A DNA stretch of 64,000 nucleotides from a virus, in the IMG/VR virus record IMGVR_UViG_3300035698_022389, positions 1-64,000 of that record; one strand, 5' to 3'. The stretch's first letter is position 1; each line of letters begins with the position of its first letter. The position numbers were made by a program, and so were the translations under genes. The notes below the pieces were generated by a model that did not search any database, had not been told where the DNA came from, and worked only from the letters and a program-made list of their open reading frames with translations. Shown here piece by piece: positions 1 to 10,000 of this stretch.

Positions 1-1673
1 TTGAGTTTGTTAGAGATGTTTGCATTCTTTTGGGTATTGGGGTTTTCAGTATTAGAGGTCACACTAGAATATCTAATATTACAGAACGTCCTTTCACTAT
101 GTATAAGCTGAAATTTTTACGAAGTACCCTTGATGAGGATTTCTTTGTTATTCCTCATCATAAGAAGGCTTTCCTGAAATTGGGAGGAAGTAATGTAAAA
201 CGTAATGCCATGAATTGGACTGTGATCTCGGTTGAACCGACAGCTCGTGTTGAGAAAGTTTTTTGTGCTACCGTGGATAAACATCGGGATTTTGTTTTGG
301 GTGGTAATCTGGCTACGGGAAATTGTGACTTCTTTGGTCCTTATACGGCCAATAACACGATGTCTTACGCTAGGTTCCAGACCCCCAAGGACATTGACAA
401 GTATGGCAGATATTCAGAAGACCCAACGGCCAGAGCTTCTCTGAGAGTTACGTTCAGGTCGTGTATTGCCAAAGGTCTTCGTGGTGCTGGTAACATTGTT
501 ATTATTATGGATGAAGCAGCTCACTTTACAGACGGTGGTCAGTCCTCGGCAGCCAGTGTGTACGATGCTGTTACTCCTTCGGCAGCCACATTCTCCCCAA
601 AAGATCAGAATGACAAGAAAATCCCTATAGGTGATGTTGAAGGCCGTGTAATTTCAATTAGTTCCCCACTTGGTAAACAGGGGCACTTTTACGAACTTTA
701 CCAGCTTGGGTACACTGGAACAACAGCAGCTACAAATATGCTGTGCATCCAGGCTCCAACCTGGGAAGTCAACCCAACTCTTCCTCTTTCCGAGTATGAG
801 AAATTCTATTATAAAGATCCCGTAGTGTTCTTTACAGAGTTTGGTGGCCACTTTACAGACCGTACTCGTGGTTGGTTAGAACGGGAAGAAGATTTGCTGG
901 CATGTGTGGATAACTCATTACGACCTTTAACTCAGGCACCGGCCAGACGCCCTCACTTCATCGGAATTGATGTTGGGTTAGTAAAAGATGGCTCGGCTGT
1001 AGCTATTGGTCATACGGAGCGTGTTAATGGCAGTGAAAAAATTGTGGTTGATTTAGTTGATCAGATAAAGGCAGGTGAAGGAAAATATAAAGATGTTAGT
1101 AGATTAGAATTTGATCAGGTGGCTGACTGGGTAGCAAAATTATCTAAGAAATTCTATATTGTGGATGGTATATTTGATCAATGGGCAGGGATTCCATTTG
1201 AACAGGCACTTATAAAACGAGGGTTACGTCAAATTAAAACTGTTCATATGACTAGACAGATTAACTCAGACATCTTTAAAAACTTTAAAGATGCCATGTG
1301 GGAGAAGTGGTTAATGTTGTATGATTGGCCTATTCCACAAGATCCCGGAGAAGGCATACATTGCCCCTACATTGCACAACTGTTGGAAATGCAAGCCCAG
1401 TATCTCTCTAAGTACATAACACTCGTCCAGGCTCCCCAGGTGGCTGGGAAACATGATGATATGGTAGATGCTTTAGTTAGAATGGTTTGGACGGCTAGTC
1501 ATAGCCTTGGTACATCTAAAATTATCTCAGGTGTTCGAAATCCAAATGCCATTGGTGGGGCAACAGGTCATAGGGCCTCTCGGCGCGCTCGGCTGAATGC
1601 TCGAAGGACAGGTTCCAGTCCCGATCGGCAACCTTCACGAGTTAATAGGGGTTGTGTAAGGGGTCGTAGATGA
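1..1673 (+). CDS. Terminase large subunit (TerL), 5'-partial, interrupted by an intein
   Basis: This is the ATPase-nuclease motor that packages DNA through the portal. The reading frame is open at the left edge (first full codon at base 3), so the gene starts upstream. The first ~107 codons are the end of an intein; the C-extein starts with Cys at 324. The extein shows the Walker B motif IVIIMDEAAHF (catalytic Glu near base 513) and the RNase H-fold nuclease domain, with FIGIDVG (first acidic residue) and KHDDMVDAL (last acidic pair). The Walker A part must lie upstream. The Arg-rich C-terminus ends in ATGA, overlapping the next gene. TerL followed within 0.6 kb by the portal is the usual phage order. 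The family call is firm; the N-extein is not visible. Confidence 0.93.
   Translation, partial: EFVRDVCILLGIGVFSIRGHTRISNITERPFTMYKLKFLRSTLDEDFFVIPHHKKAFLKLGGSNVKRNAMNWTVISVEPTARVEKVFCATVDKHRDFVLGGNLATGNCDFFGPYTANNTMSYARFQTPKDIDKYGRYSEDPTARASLRVTFRSCIAKGLRGAGNIVIIMDEAAHFTDGGQSSAASVYDAVTPSAATFSPKDQNDKKIPIGDVEGRVISISSPLGKQGHFYELYQLGYTGTTAATNMLCIQAPTWEVNPTLPLSEYEKFYYKDPVVFFTEFGGHFTDRTRGWLEREEDLLACVDNSLRPLTQAPARRPHFIGIDVGLVKDGSAVAIGHTERVNGSEKIVVDLVDQIKAGEGKYKDVSRLEFDQVADWVAKLSKKFYIVDGIFDQWAGIPFEQALIKRGLRQIKTVHMTRQINSDIFKNFKDAMWEKWLMLYDWPIPQDPGEGIHCPYIAQLLEMQAQYLSKYITLVQAPQVAGKHDDMVDALVRMVWTASHSLGTSKIISGVRNPNAIGGATGHRASRRARLNARRTGSSPDRQPSRVNRGCVRGRR
3..323 (+). other. C-terminal part of an intein in TerL
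   Basis: The residues before Cys-324 have intein block F/G character: V-F-C-A-T-V-D-K-H-R-D-F-V-L, then GNLATGN immediately before the +1 Cys. The upstream segment (LLGIGVFSIRG...YKLKFLRS) resembles the second half of a LAGLIDADG homing endonuclease. The residue before the terminal Asn is Gly instead of the common His, which is tolerated in some inteins. The N-terminal Hint half lies outside the window, so I cannot tell whether this intein is contiguous or split. Confidence 0.85.
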
Positions 1674-1927
1674 CTACACTAGATCCTCAAAGTCCTGTTC
1701 GTGCTGATCATAGGTTTATAAAAAAACTGATGGCTTCGGTATTAGCTGGTAAAGTAAGCAATAGACCCGAGGAGTTTGACGCAATCTCTAAAAACTTCTC
1801 GGCTAAAGGGGGTTCATGGGTTCGGCTATTTAATGGTTCCCCTACGGATTTTAGTTTGTTAAAGAATATTATTAAAGGTGCTTTTGATAAAGATTTGTTG
1901 ACTAAGAGTCCAGAATGGAGTGCTTAA
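1670..1927 (+). CDS. Small conserved-position phage protein, unknown function (85 aa)
   Basis: A short soluble protein whose ATG overlaps the TerL stop (ATGA), which implies translational coupling. I see no motif I can name. It is mixed basic/acidic, with a predicted helical N-terminal half (RFIKKLMASVLAGKV) and no membrane segment. It sits between terminase and portal, a position where small packaging accessory proteins occur, but nothing in the sequence shows that role. Confidence 0.7.
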   Translation: MTTLDPQSPVRADHRFIKKLMASVLAGKVSNRPEEFDAISKNFSAKGGSWVRLFNGSPTDFSLLKNIIKGAFDKDLLTKSPEWSA

Positions 1928-2260
1928 ATGTCCAAGATGCGTGGCCGAAAGGCTCCTTCCCCCGAGGAACAGGAGCTAAATCAGCAGTTAGTGATTGCTG
2001 AGCAGGCATTGTTACGGGCAGCTACAGCCTGTCAGAGAATTGGTAAACAAGATCGGATTGTGGGCAGAAGAGCTTTACAGGCTTCTCGGAATATACACGC
2101 TGCAATTAATTCTATTGGAGAGATAGGGAATATGGTTCCAAATATTGATTCTTCAGACCCTGATATGATGTCCGAAAAGCAGCGGATTGCTTTATTTAGG
2201 GAGATACGGAACGCCCGATTGGAAAAACATAAAAAAACTCGTCTTAGGAGATCTGAATAA
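1928..2260 (+). CDS. Small helical phage protein, unknown function (110 aa)
   Basis: It starts directly after the previous stop codon and overlaps the portal ATG by one base (TAATG). The sequence is rich in Gln, Glu, Leu and Arg (EEQELNQQLVIAEQALLRAATACQ), suggesting a long helix or coiled coil, and it ends in a strongly basic tail (KHKKTRLRRSE). Its position before the portal gene is compatible with a packaging or head-vertex accessory protein, but the function is unknown. Confidence 0.7.
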   Translation: MSKMRGRKAPSPEEQELNQQLVIAEQALLRAATACQRIGKQDRIVGRRALQASRNIHAAINSIGEIGNMVPNIDSSDPDMMSEKQRIALFREIRNARLEKHKKTRLRRSE

Positions 2261-5200
2261 TGGCAAGAAGAAAAAAACAACAACAAGATGCTGTTGAGGT
2301 TCGAAAAGTCCCTAATAAAAAAAAGGGAGCTCAAGCAGGTAAACCTGATAAGATTATGACTGGTGCTATGAGGATGAAAACAGCTTTTTCAATGGCTTCG
2401 GGGACGACCGTGGGAGCAGGGGGTAACTTTTACTCTCCTGAATTATCCACAGATTTCCTTGAACTGCCCCAGAGTATTGATGAGCAGCGGAATTTTTATC
2501 GTCATTTCTATAAGCATGAGCCATTTGTAGGCCAAGCTATTGATCTTCATACAGAACTCCCGCTTTCAAAGCTTCGGGTGAGTCTGCCTATAACTAAAGA
2601 TCGTCAAATGGCCGAGAAGGCTTTGAGATTTTGTGAACAATGGTCAAAGAAAGTTCGGCTTCTCCATCGACTCCTGGAAATTACACATGAATATCATCTT
2701 CTCGGTGAGGTGTTTATTTTCTGTGAGGACATTAACCCTAATATTCCTAGAGAAATTAGGGAAGAACCTGTTCGTGAGATTACGTCTGAGGGTAAATTAC
2801 TGGAGTCTTGGGTTCCTTATGATGATGCAAATGCTCGTGAAGTAGCTTGGTTGAAGAACAATTACAAAGGGTGGACTGCTATTAAGACTCTCCCACCAGA
2901 GCAGATTCAGATGGAATCCTTCCCGTTTACGGATGAGCATCTGTTTGAGTTGGTTCCTGATTCTAAATCCAAAGATGTTGTGAATAAAGCTCAACAGGGT
3001 GATATTAGAGCCGCTGGGATTGTTGATTCGATGTCCGCAGATATTGTGGGTGCTATCCTTGCAGGTGAGAACCTCCCTTTGAATACGGATCCTGATGCAG
3101 GGTCCTTCGTTTATTATCTGGCCAGAAAACGTAGTCAATATGAAGAACGTGGAAGTTCTATTCTTCAACGTTGCCTACTCCCAGGCACTCCTATATGGAT
3201 TAAACGGGATGGTATTGTTCAACAAGTTTCCGTCGAAAATGTAAATGAAAACACTGATACAATGCTGACACATAAAGGTCGTTTCAAACCCTGTAAAGCA
3301 GGATCACGTCCCGTAAATGAGGTTATAACAGTATTGGATATTGCGGGTATTACTGAAAATCTTAGTTTAACTTCTGATCATGAAGTTTTGAGGGTTAATG
3401 GGGATGGGACAGAAGACTGGGTTGAAGCAGGTAAATTACAACCTGGAGATATGGTTAGAGAAGGTCATATTGTTCCTGATGGTGATCCTATAAAGACTAT
3501 TAACTTGGTAGACTGGTGGCAGAACCATTTCTTAAGTTCAGTTAAACGGGGTAGACCTGATATGGGTTTGCCTGAAACATGTCGGGAGTTGGTTGTCCAT
3601 AAAGCTTATTCCAATGAGGAAGGGCTTACTGTAACGTTTCATCATGACAACGATAACAAAAACAGGGTTAAAGCCACCTCTGTACTGGAGAAGATACTTA
3701 CATGGGCTAAGAGCCTAGTTACACCTATTACGATGCCTCAAGCTGCCGTAGCGGTTGCTGCAGGGGTGTCTGAACGGGATGTACGTGTATATACCCCCCG
3801 TCTTCGGAAAGAAGGTATGCTGAGGGTTGAAACTAAATCTCTAGGTAGGGGGAAAGGACAATCCTCAACGTGGTATCCAGCAGATACTGATAAGCTACCT
3901 CCTGTTATAACAGAAATGGTTTCCCCCATTAGTGAAATTATTATTAATGAAGATTTCTGTTATTTACTGGGTACTTGGATGGGTGACGGTTGTGTGTGGA
4001 CTGAAACAGAGAGCTTGTTGAATGTTCATAGCATAGGATGGTCTTTACATGATAAAGATATAGCAGCCCATGTAAATAATCTGGCTGGTCGTTGTTTTAA
4101 AGGGTCTGATATAAAAAAAGGGTGTTTGGTTAGTAAAGTTGCAAAATCTAATGACATCCGTATTGAGGACCCTCTCTTAGCTCGCTGGTTCAAAGAAGAA
4201 TTTGGGCATACTGCCCAAGGAAAACATTTGCCAGAATGGGTTTTCCACCTGTCTGACAAACATATTATGGCTCTTTTGCAAGGTCTTTTGGATACTGATG
4301 GTTGGTTAGGTGTAGGTAAGGCATATCGAATTGAATTTGCTTTGGATAATAAGGTTTTGATAGATCAAATTCATCTGCTTTGTAACAGGGTTGGGATAAA
4401 ATCTAAGGTTGGTATTGATCATAAGAAAGCACGGTCATGGACACGTACTTGGGATACCAAGGATGGCACTCGTACAAAGACATATCATTATGAAGCTAAA
4501 GATTTTCCTAAATTATCATGTTCTCGGTCCGAAGATGTAAGACGTTGGGCAAAAGGAAGTATAAAAGGTTCTCGTGCAATTTGGGATAACAGGGGTGTTG
4601 ATAAACGTGGTGGCCCAAAAACCATAAATGGTTGGATGGTACATAAGATAAAATCTGTTTCACATGTTCTTTATAAAGGTCCTGTTTATTCGTTCAATGT
4701 GGAGGGAGATACTTCACACTTTACTTTAACTATCACCCATAACTGTATGAGAACACTAGTTTTTAGAGATAAAGTTAGACAGTCGATGACTAGCATAGCT
4801 TCTCGTCATATGACTCCTTATAGGCTCGTATGGGCTGAGGATATGAATGATGATCAGACAGAAGAATTGCGTGAGCAGGTAGACTTGGCTCTTCAAGATC
4901 CTGATTACTCTATCATTACTTCTTTCCAGGTCAATTGGGAGGAAATGGGAGCAGATCAGCGACTACCTGATTGGAGTTGGGTTTGGGATTTCACTGACCG
5001 TCAGCTATATGCTGGGTTGGGTGTAACCGAGGGTTTGTTGTCTGGTGAGAGTTCTTATGCTGGTGATAGATTGCATTTGGAAGTCATTAATACAAGATAT
5101 ATGTTGCTTCGAGAATTGCTTCAAGATTTGGTGGAAGAGTATTTCTTCAAGCCTATGTGCCGTCGGATGGGTTTTGTTGAAGAAGATCAGGATGGAAACT

Positions 5201-5532
5201 TGGAAGTAGTTGTTCCTCGGTTGTCATTCACTCGATTGGCACTTCGAGATAATGCTGATACGTTTGATGCTTTGTTCAATTTGTATCAGAAGGGTTCTTT
5301 GGACATTGATACTATCCTCGACCTTCTGAATATCGATCCCGTCACCACAAAAGAGAAACTCCTTCGTGATTTTGGAACTCTCAATGATGCTACCTTTAAT
5401 GAAGTGCTTCGAGGTGCTTATAGCCGTGTAGGTGAGGGATTAGTGGAGGGTTCCAACTTGACTGAGAAAGTTGCTTCTGGTCTAGGATTACAGTATACGA
5501 AACCCGTGGAAGAAGGTAGCGGTCGTTTCTAA
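2260..5532 (+). CDS. Portal protein containing a LAGLIDADG intein
   Basis: The portal forms the dodecameric channel at the packaging vertex. The precursor is 1,090 residues; residues 305-828 are an intein, leaving a spliced product of about 566 residues, a normal portal size. The N-extein contains FYRHFYKHEPFVGQAIDLHTELPLS and the C-extein FRDKVRQSMTSIASRHMTPYRLVWAED, followed by a helical clip/stem-like region and an acidic tail. The call rests on these portal-like segments, the size and the position directly behind TerL. The intein interrupts the protein just after SSILQR, with Cys as both first intein residue and +1 extein residue, so splicing should be needed for function. Confidence 0.85.
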   Translation: MARRKKQQQDAVEVRKVPNKKKGAQAGKPDKIMTGAMRMKTAFSMASGTTVGAGGNFYSPELSTDFLELPQSIDEQRNFYRHFYKHEPFVGQAIDLHTELPLSKLRVSLPITKDRQMAEKALRFCEQWSKKVRLLHRLLEITHEYHLLGEVFIFCEDINPNIPREIREEPVREITSEGKLLESWVPYDDANAREVAWLKNNYKGWTAIKTLPPEQIQMESFPFTDEHLFELVPDSKSKDVVNKAQQGDIRAAGIVDSMSADIVGAILAGENLPLNTDPDAGSFVYYLARKRSQYEERGSSILQRCLLPGTPIWIKRDGIVQQVSVENVNENTDTMLTHKGRFKPCKAGSRPVNEVITVLDIAGITENLSLTSDHEVLRVNGDGTEDWVEAGKLQPGDMVREGHIVPDGDPIKTINLVDWWQNHFLSSVKRGRPDMGLPETCRELVVHKAYSNEEGLTVTFHHDNDNKNRVKATSVLEKILTWAKSLVTPITMPQAAVAVAAGVSERDVRVYTPRLRKEGMLRVETKSLGRGKGQSSTWYPADTDKLPPVITEMVSPISEIIINEDFCYLLGTWMGDGCVWTETESLLNVHSIGWSLHDKDIAAHVNNLAGRCFKGSDIKKGCLVSKVAKSNDIRIEDPLLARWFKEEFGHTAQGKHLPEWVFHLSDKHIMALLQGLLDTDGWLGVGKAYRIEFALDNKVLIDQIHLLCNRVGIKSKVGIDHKKARSWTRTWDTKDGTRTKTYHYEAKDFPKLSCSRSEDVRRWAKGSIKGSRAIWDNRGVDKRGGPKTINGWMVHKIKSVSHVLYKGPVYSFNVEGDTSHFTLTITHNCMRTLVFRDKVRQSMTSIASRHMTPYRLVWAEDMNDDQTEELREQVDLALQDPDYSIITSFQVNWEEMGADQRLPDWSWVWDFTDRQLYAGLGVTEGLLSGESSYAGDRLHLEVINTRYMLLRELLQDLVEEYFFKPMCRRMGFVEEDQDGNLEVVVPRLSFTRLALRDNADTFDALFNLYQKGSLDIDTILDLLNIDPVTTKEKLLRDFGTLNDATFNEVLRGAYSRVGEGLVEGSNLTEKVASGLGLQYTKPVEEGSGRF
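3172..4743 (+). other. Complete intein with LAGLIDADG homing endonuclease inside the portal
   Basis: The intein is 524 residues. Block A begins CLLPGTPIWIKRDG; block B is LSLTSDHEVL (T-x-x-H); the C-terminal end is VYSFNVEGDTSHFTLTITHN followed by Cys. The endonuclease core carries two LAGLIDADG-type motifs, LLGTWMGDG (about base 3964) and LLQGLLDTDG (about base 4273). Between Hint and endonuclease lies a winged-helix-like stretch (MPQAAVAVAAGVSERDVRVY) that may help DNA binding. All splicing residues (Cys1, TxxH, HN, Cys+1) are present, so it looks active. Confidence 0.95.
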
Positions 5533-5585
5533 CCCTATAAGACCCTTATATCAGGTACTGGGTTTTCCAGATGGAAGGGTTTGTG

Positions 5586-6998
5586 ATGAATACACATCAG
5601 CAAAAACAGGCAAAGCAACTTGCATTCCGATGGATTCGGAAGACGGCAAGTGGGTGGGAAAAACGAGTATCCCACCTTACTGACAGGTATTTTTTGTTGA
5701 AGACGGGCAAGGAATTCCCTACGGGTGAGGCTTTGCAGAAGTACCTTGAGGAACATCCGAAAGCTGATAAACGCCGTCATTGGGTCACAGATGAAAAGGA
5801 AAACAAAAAAGTTGAAGAGGGTAGTAAATCTAACCCTGAGATCGGATACGTCCGGAAATGGGGGAAAGCCCGCGCTTCAAAATTAGAGTCCATGAGAACA
5901 GGTTCTTTTACCCCCACTCCAATTTCAGGAACTTTGGGAGCTAAATCAGTTAAAGGCATCCAAAAAAATGCAAAAAAACTTCTCCGAACCTATTCAGCTC
6001 ATCTTCCTGGTGATGATGTGGATAATATGCGGGATTTCATTGACGATCTAGGGGACACCCTGGATTCGGCCCTTTCCTCTGGGGATTTCAAAGGGGTTAA
6101 GGCATCTGCCATGGACAAGATTATGCATGATGCCATTGAGGATCTTGTGTTTCAAACACATGAATCCTACAAACGTCAGCTCGGTGATCATGGTATTCGA
6201 CATATCGTTGGGAACATTAAGACTCAAAATCAGGTTTATGATGCTTTGGATAAGGCAGGTAAGAAAATTTCTGCTGCCGATAGGCTCAAAGCCATGTTGA
6301 TAATGGTTAACCATGACCTTGGATACACAGCTGCCCCTGCTGCAACAGATCTTAAATATACAGGTAAACACAAGGAATATGGGTCAAAGATTTTCAAGAG
6401 TGAGCGGGGGGATAACTATCAAGATTTGTTTGGTGATGGTTTAGATGAGTTTGTCCATCTGATTGAGACCCATGATTCTGATGAGATTGATTGGGATAAA
6501 GATCCCGTTGGTAGTGGCATTCGAGTTGCCGATAATCTTAGCCTCTATGCTAAAGATAAACTTCCTGGGCTATTCCGTCTGGTTCCAGATGGCCTTGATG
6601 TATTAGAAGAATTGGGGAGAGCTGCCACGGCAAAACCCCCTGATGATGATGAAGTGGAGAGAATCAAAAAGTCTTTAAAAGAAAAGGTTCAAAATACAGG
6701 GCTTTCTAGTGCTTTAAAAGATGCACTTCTGAATGCTGCCCAAGAAGTCAGTAGGTTCACTCCTAGATTTACGTTAGGTATGCTCGGTGGCCATGTGGGT
6801 TCAATAAATTTTAAGGATGGTTCCTTGGTGGTGAAGGTGAAGAAGGATGCCTATGACACCCAGCTCCAGAAATTATTTGACATGGGGCAGTCCCAGTTTA
6901 ATAAATTAGCTAAGTCTTATGGGGTTGATAAAGTTACGGATAATAAGTTTGAGTTGTCTAAGAACGGCAAGTCTGTCCTGAAACTTAGTATTGGATAA
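5586..6998 (+). CDS. HD-domain phosphohydrolase-like protein (470 aa)
   Basis: Metal-binding HD-superfamily motifs appear in order: HGIRHIVGN (His 202 and 206), NHDLGYT (His243-Asp244), HKEYGS, IETHDSDEID, and then GSGIRVADNLSLY. These match HD/HDIG-type phosphohydrolases, which remove phosphates from nucleotides or RNA ends. The N-terminus is basic (QLAFRWIRKTASGWEKRV) and the C-terminus is a small alpha/beta region. I chose ATG 5586 because a GGAAGGG ribosome site sits 8 bases upstream; an in-frame ATG at 5571 has none. It is followed almost without a gap by the giant multi-enzyme gene, whose nucleotidyltransferase belongs to a family often paired with an HD domain. Substrate unknown. Confidence 0.75.
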   Translation: MNTHQQKQAKQLAFRWIRKTASGWEKRVSHLTDRYFLLKTGKEFPTGEALQKYLEEHPKADKRRHWVTDEKENKKVEEGSKSNPEIGYVRKWGKARASKLESMRTGSFTPTPISGTLGAKSVKGIQKNAKKLLRTYSAHLPGDDVDNMRDFIDDLGDTLDSALSSGDFKGVKASAMDKIMHDAIEDLVFQTHESYKRQLGDHGIRHIVGNIKTQNQVYDALDKAGKKISAADRLKAMLIMVNHDLGYTAAPAATDLKYTGKHKEYGSKIFKSERGDNYQDLFGDGLDEFVHLIETHDSDEIDWDKDPVGSGIRVADNLSLYAKDKLPGLFRLVPDGLDVLEELGRAATAKPPDDDEVERIKKSLKEKVQNTGLSSALKDALLNAAQEVSRFTPRFTLGMLGGHVGSINFKDGSLVVKVKKDAYDTQLQKLFDMGQSQFNKLAKSYGVDKVTDNKFELSKNGKSVLKLSIG

Positions 6999-7002
6999 AT
7001 TA

Positions 7003-10000
7003 ATGAAACCTGAAAAATACTTCGGTGCTGCATATGGCAAAAAAACAGGAGATGGGACGGGAGTAGGTCTTTTTATCCCCCTCCCCGAACCTTTGGCTTC
7101 TCAATTCCCTAGTTTGGGGGATGCGGATACGAGTCCTTCCCATTGTACATTTCTGTATATTGGAGCTGTCAATAAAGACCAAGAAAAATTGTTCCTGGAT
7201 ACTTTGACTCAGGTGTTCACCGGTTGGGATAAGTCGGTGATGGGTGTTCTGGATTACCTTGATTATTTCATCCACCCTGAAAAAGAACGCCATGTTGCAG
7301 TAATGAAAATCCGTTTCAACCAACGGATGGATGAAATTCGTTGGAAACTTCGAGATGCCCTGATTGAAGTTGGTATCCATGTAGATGATGGTTTTCCTTT
7401 GGTTTATCAGCCTCATGCAACACTTGAATACATTGGCTGCCTTGACACTCCTTATGTGGGCACAGTTCCTTCAGGGAGTTGGACTTTCAATAGCATTGAG
7501 GTTTGGGGACTTCCAAAGCTCCATGTGATTCCATTCCAGCAAACACCTACAGACAGAATGGCTTCAAAATACATAGCGTCATTAAAACACCAGACATCTA
7601 TCGAATTGATGAAGTTCTTGGCAAATGCTGTGAACAAACTTGGTGCAGGGAGGCATGTCTATGTAGTTGGGGGAGCCGTCAGGAATTTCATTATATCAGA
7701 GCCTATAAAAGATATAGATATCGTTGTGGATTCCATTGGGGCAGGGAAAGATTCAGCTTGGTTGGCCAAGAAACTTCAGAAAGCCATTCCCACCCGAACC
7801 AACTTGGTGACAAATCAGTATGGTGTTGCCATAATAACAATCAAAGATGACTGGTTCATCGGGGATTCCAATTTGAAGGGTGAAACTATCGAGATAGCTA
7901 ATGCCCGTAAAGAGTCTTACGGGGGGGTAGATGGCAAAGGGTACAAACCTCACATGGTGGAACCCTCGACTATTCAGGAAGATGTAGTTAGAAGAGAGTT
8001 TACTTTTAACACATTATTGTGGCAGATGTCTGAATTAGCCAACGGTCCTGAGAAGGCTGAGATTCTAGATATGACGGGATGTGGCAGGAAAGATTTGGAT
8101 GAAGGGATGATGCGTTGTCCCAGTAATCCAAATAAGACGTTCACAGAGGATCCATCACGAATGATTCGTGCCATAAAATTCCTTATTAAGTATGGGTTCA
8201 AGATAGCTCCTGATGTGAAAGCTGCTATCAAACGGAATGCTCCGAAGTTGAAGAATATTCCATCTGGGCATTTGAGTAACATGATTGTCAATTTGTTTTT
8301 TGAGCCTGGATATGGTTCTAAGGCTTTAGTTGAGATGAAAAAATTAGGACTTTTGGATGTAGTTCAGGAGATTGCGGTTAAAGATAAGTCATTTAGGGAA
8401 GCTCTGGCAAATTGGTCTGATCGAAGTGCCAAGATAGATTTCCTGTTTGAACTGATGGACTATAATATGCCTACAGGACGTAGGTTGAAGTTCCTTAGTA
8501 AAGCTGATTTAGTGAAGCTCAGGGATATTACAGCTCCAATGTCTTCCGATGAAACCGAGAGACTCATTGCTCCGTTGGAGCAGCCTGGTAAACTTGTGAA
8601 TATGAAAGCTCTGATTTCAGAGTTTGGGTTGAAGGGTCAGGAAATCAGGCAATTGACGGATGTTATCCGTCAGGCCATCTTAAAAGATCCTCGGATGGTT
8701 ATGACCCCAGCTCGTCTGGAGAGGGAAACCCGTAAACATATGGGGAAGACAGCTAAGGTTTATACAGAGGCCGATCTGTTTCCAGCTCTACGAAAGTTTG
8801 AGGATGCCGTTGAACAACTGGATAAATATTATGCCATAATCCATGTCTATGTGGAATCTTTAGGTGATAAGGGTGGTGAAAAACAGTTGCAATTGGCTTT
8901 TGAGAGGGGTGTCCGACGGTATTGGGAATATGTTATTAATGCAGGTGCCGAATTGTCTCGGATAGTTCTTGACCAGAAAGCTATCCCTGCGGGGCAGGCT
9001 AAGAAAATTGAGATGGCAGCCCGATTGTTTATGTCTGCCCTGCGTTTCCCAAAGAAGTTTGACAATTGGATGAAAAAGAATACTAGGCATATCAAGTACC
9101 TAGAAGAAGCTGCTAAGAAATGGAAAGACAAAGAAGAAGGCGATGAGCTGTTTAAGATTGGACCTTTTGATGTTCATAATACTATAGGGGCATCTGATAA
9201 GGATCTTGAAGGAATCAAAACACTGGTTTCAAAAGGAATCTCTTTGGTCAAGAAAGCTAGTGGTGCTCTCACAGGTTACAAGAAGACTTTGTATGGTGAT
9301 GTTTTCGTCGTTGGTAAACTTCTGAAATCCCATACGATGGCTTGGTATGAGATAGGGGATGATTCTGTTTATATGAGGCTTATGAAAAAGGTTGATTATG
9401 ATGATCTTCAGTCCTTGCTTCATGAGTTAGCTCATCGGTATTGGAGAAAATTCTTATCCCATGGTGTAAAAACCCGCTGGCATGTTCATCACAATGCTGT
9501 TGGAGGATCAATGGCAGGTAAAGTTGATATGCCTGAAGTTGGGGACATTCTCCCATTTTCTGTCAATAAAACAAAAAAACCAAAAGTACTGGGGATTGAA
9601 TCTGGTGTTTATATTTTAGAAGCCCGTTCCGGTAATCCTTTAGCTGTGCAAAAGATGACTTTATACAAATGGATGCAGCAGGAACAGAAAACTGGAAAAT
9701 ATCCGACTAGATATGCAGCCACGGATGCAGAAGAACATTTCTGTGAAGCTATGGCTCTTTACGCTTTGGGGAAATTAGGTCCTGAGCATGTTAAGGCTTT
9801 AGAAGAATCTTTAACAGGGAAAGAGGATGAGCTTTCGTTCATTCAGAAAGATGTTGCTGCAATGACAGATCAAGCTATTGAGCGGGTAGCCAAAGGATTC
9901 AAGAAACGGGCTTCATATTTCAGAGCTGGTGACCCTATTTTCTTCGGTAAATACAAGAATAAAAAGGGCATAATCAAAGGTTTCGGGCAAAATTCAAAGA

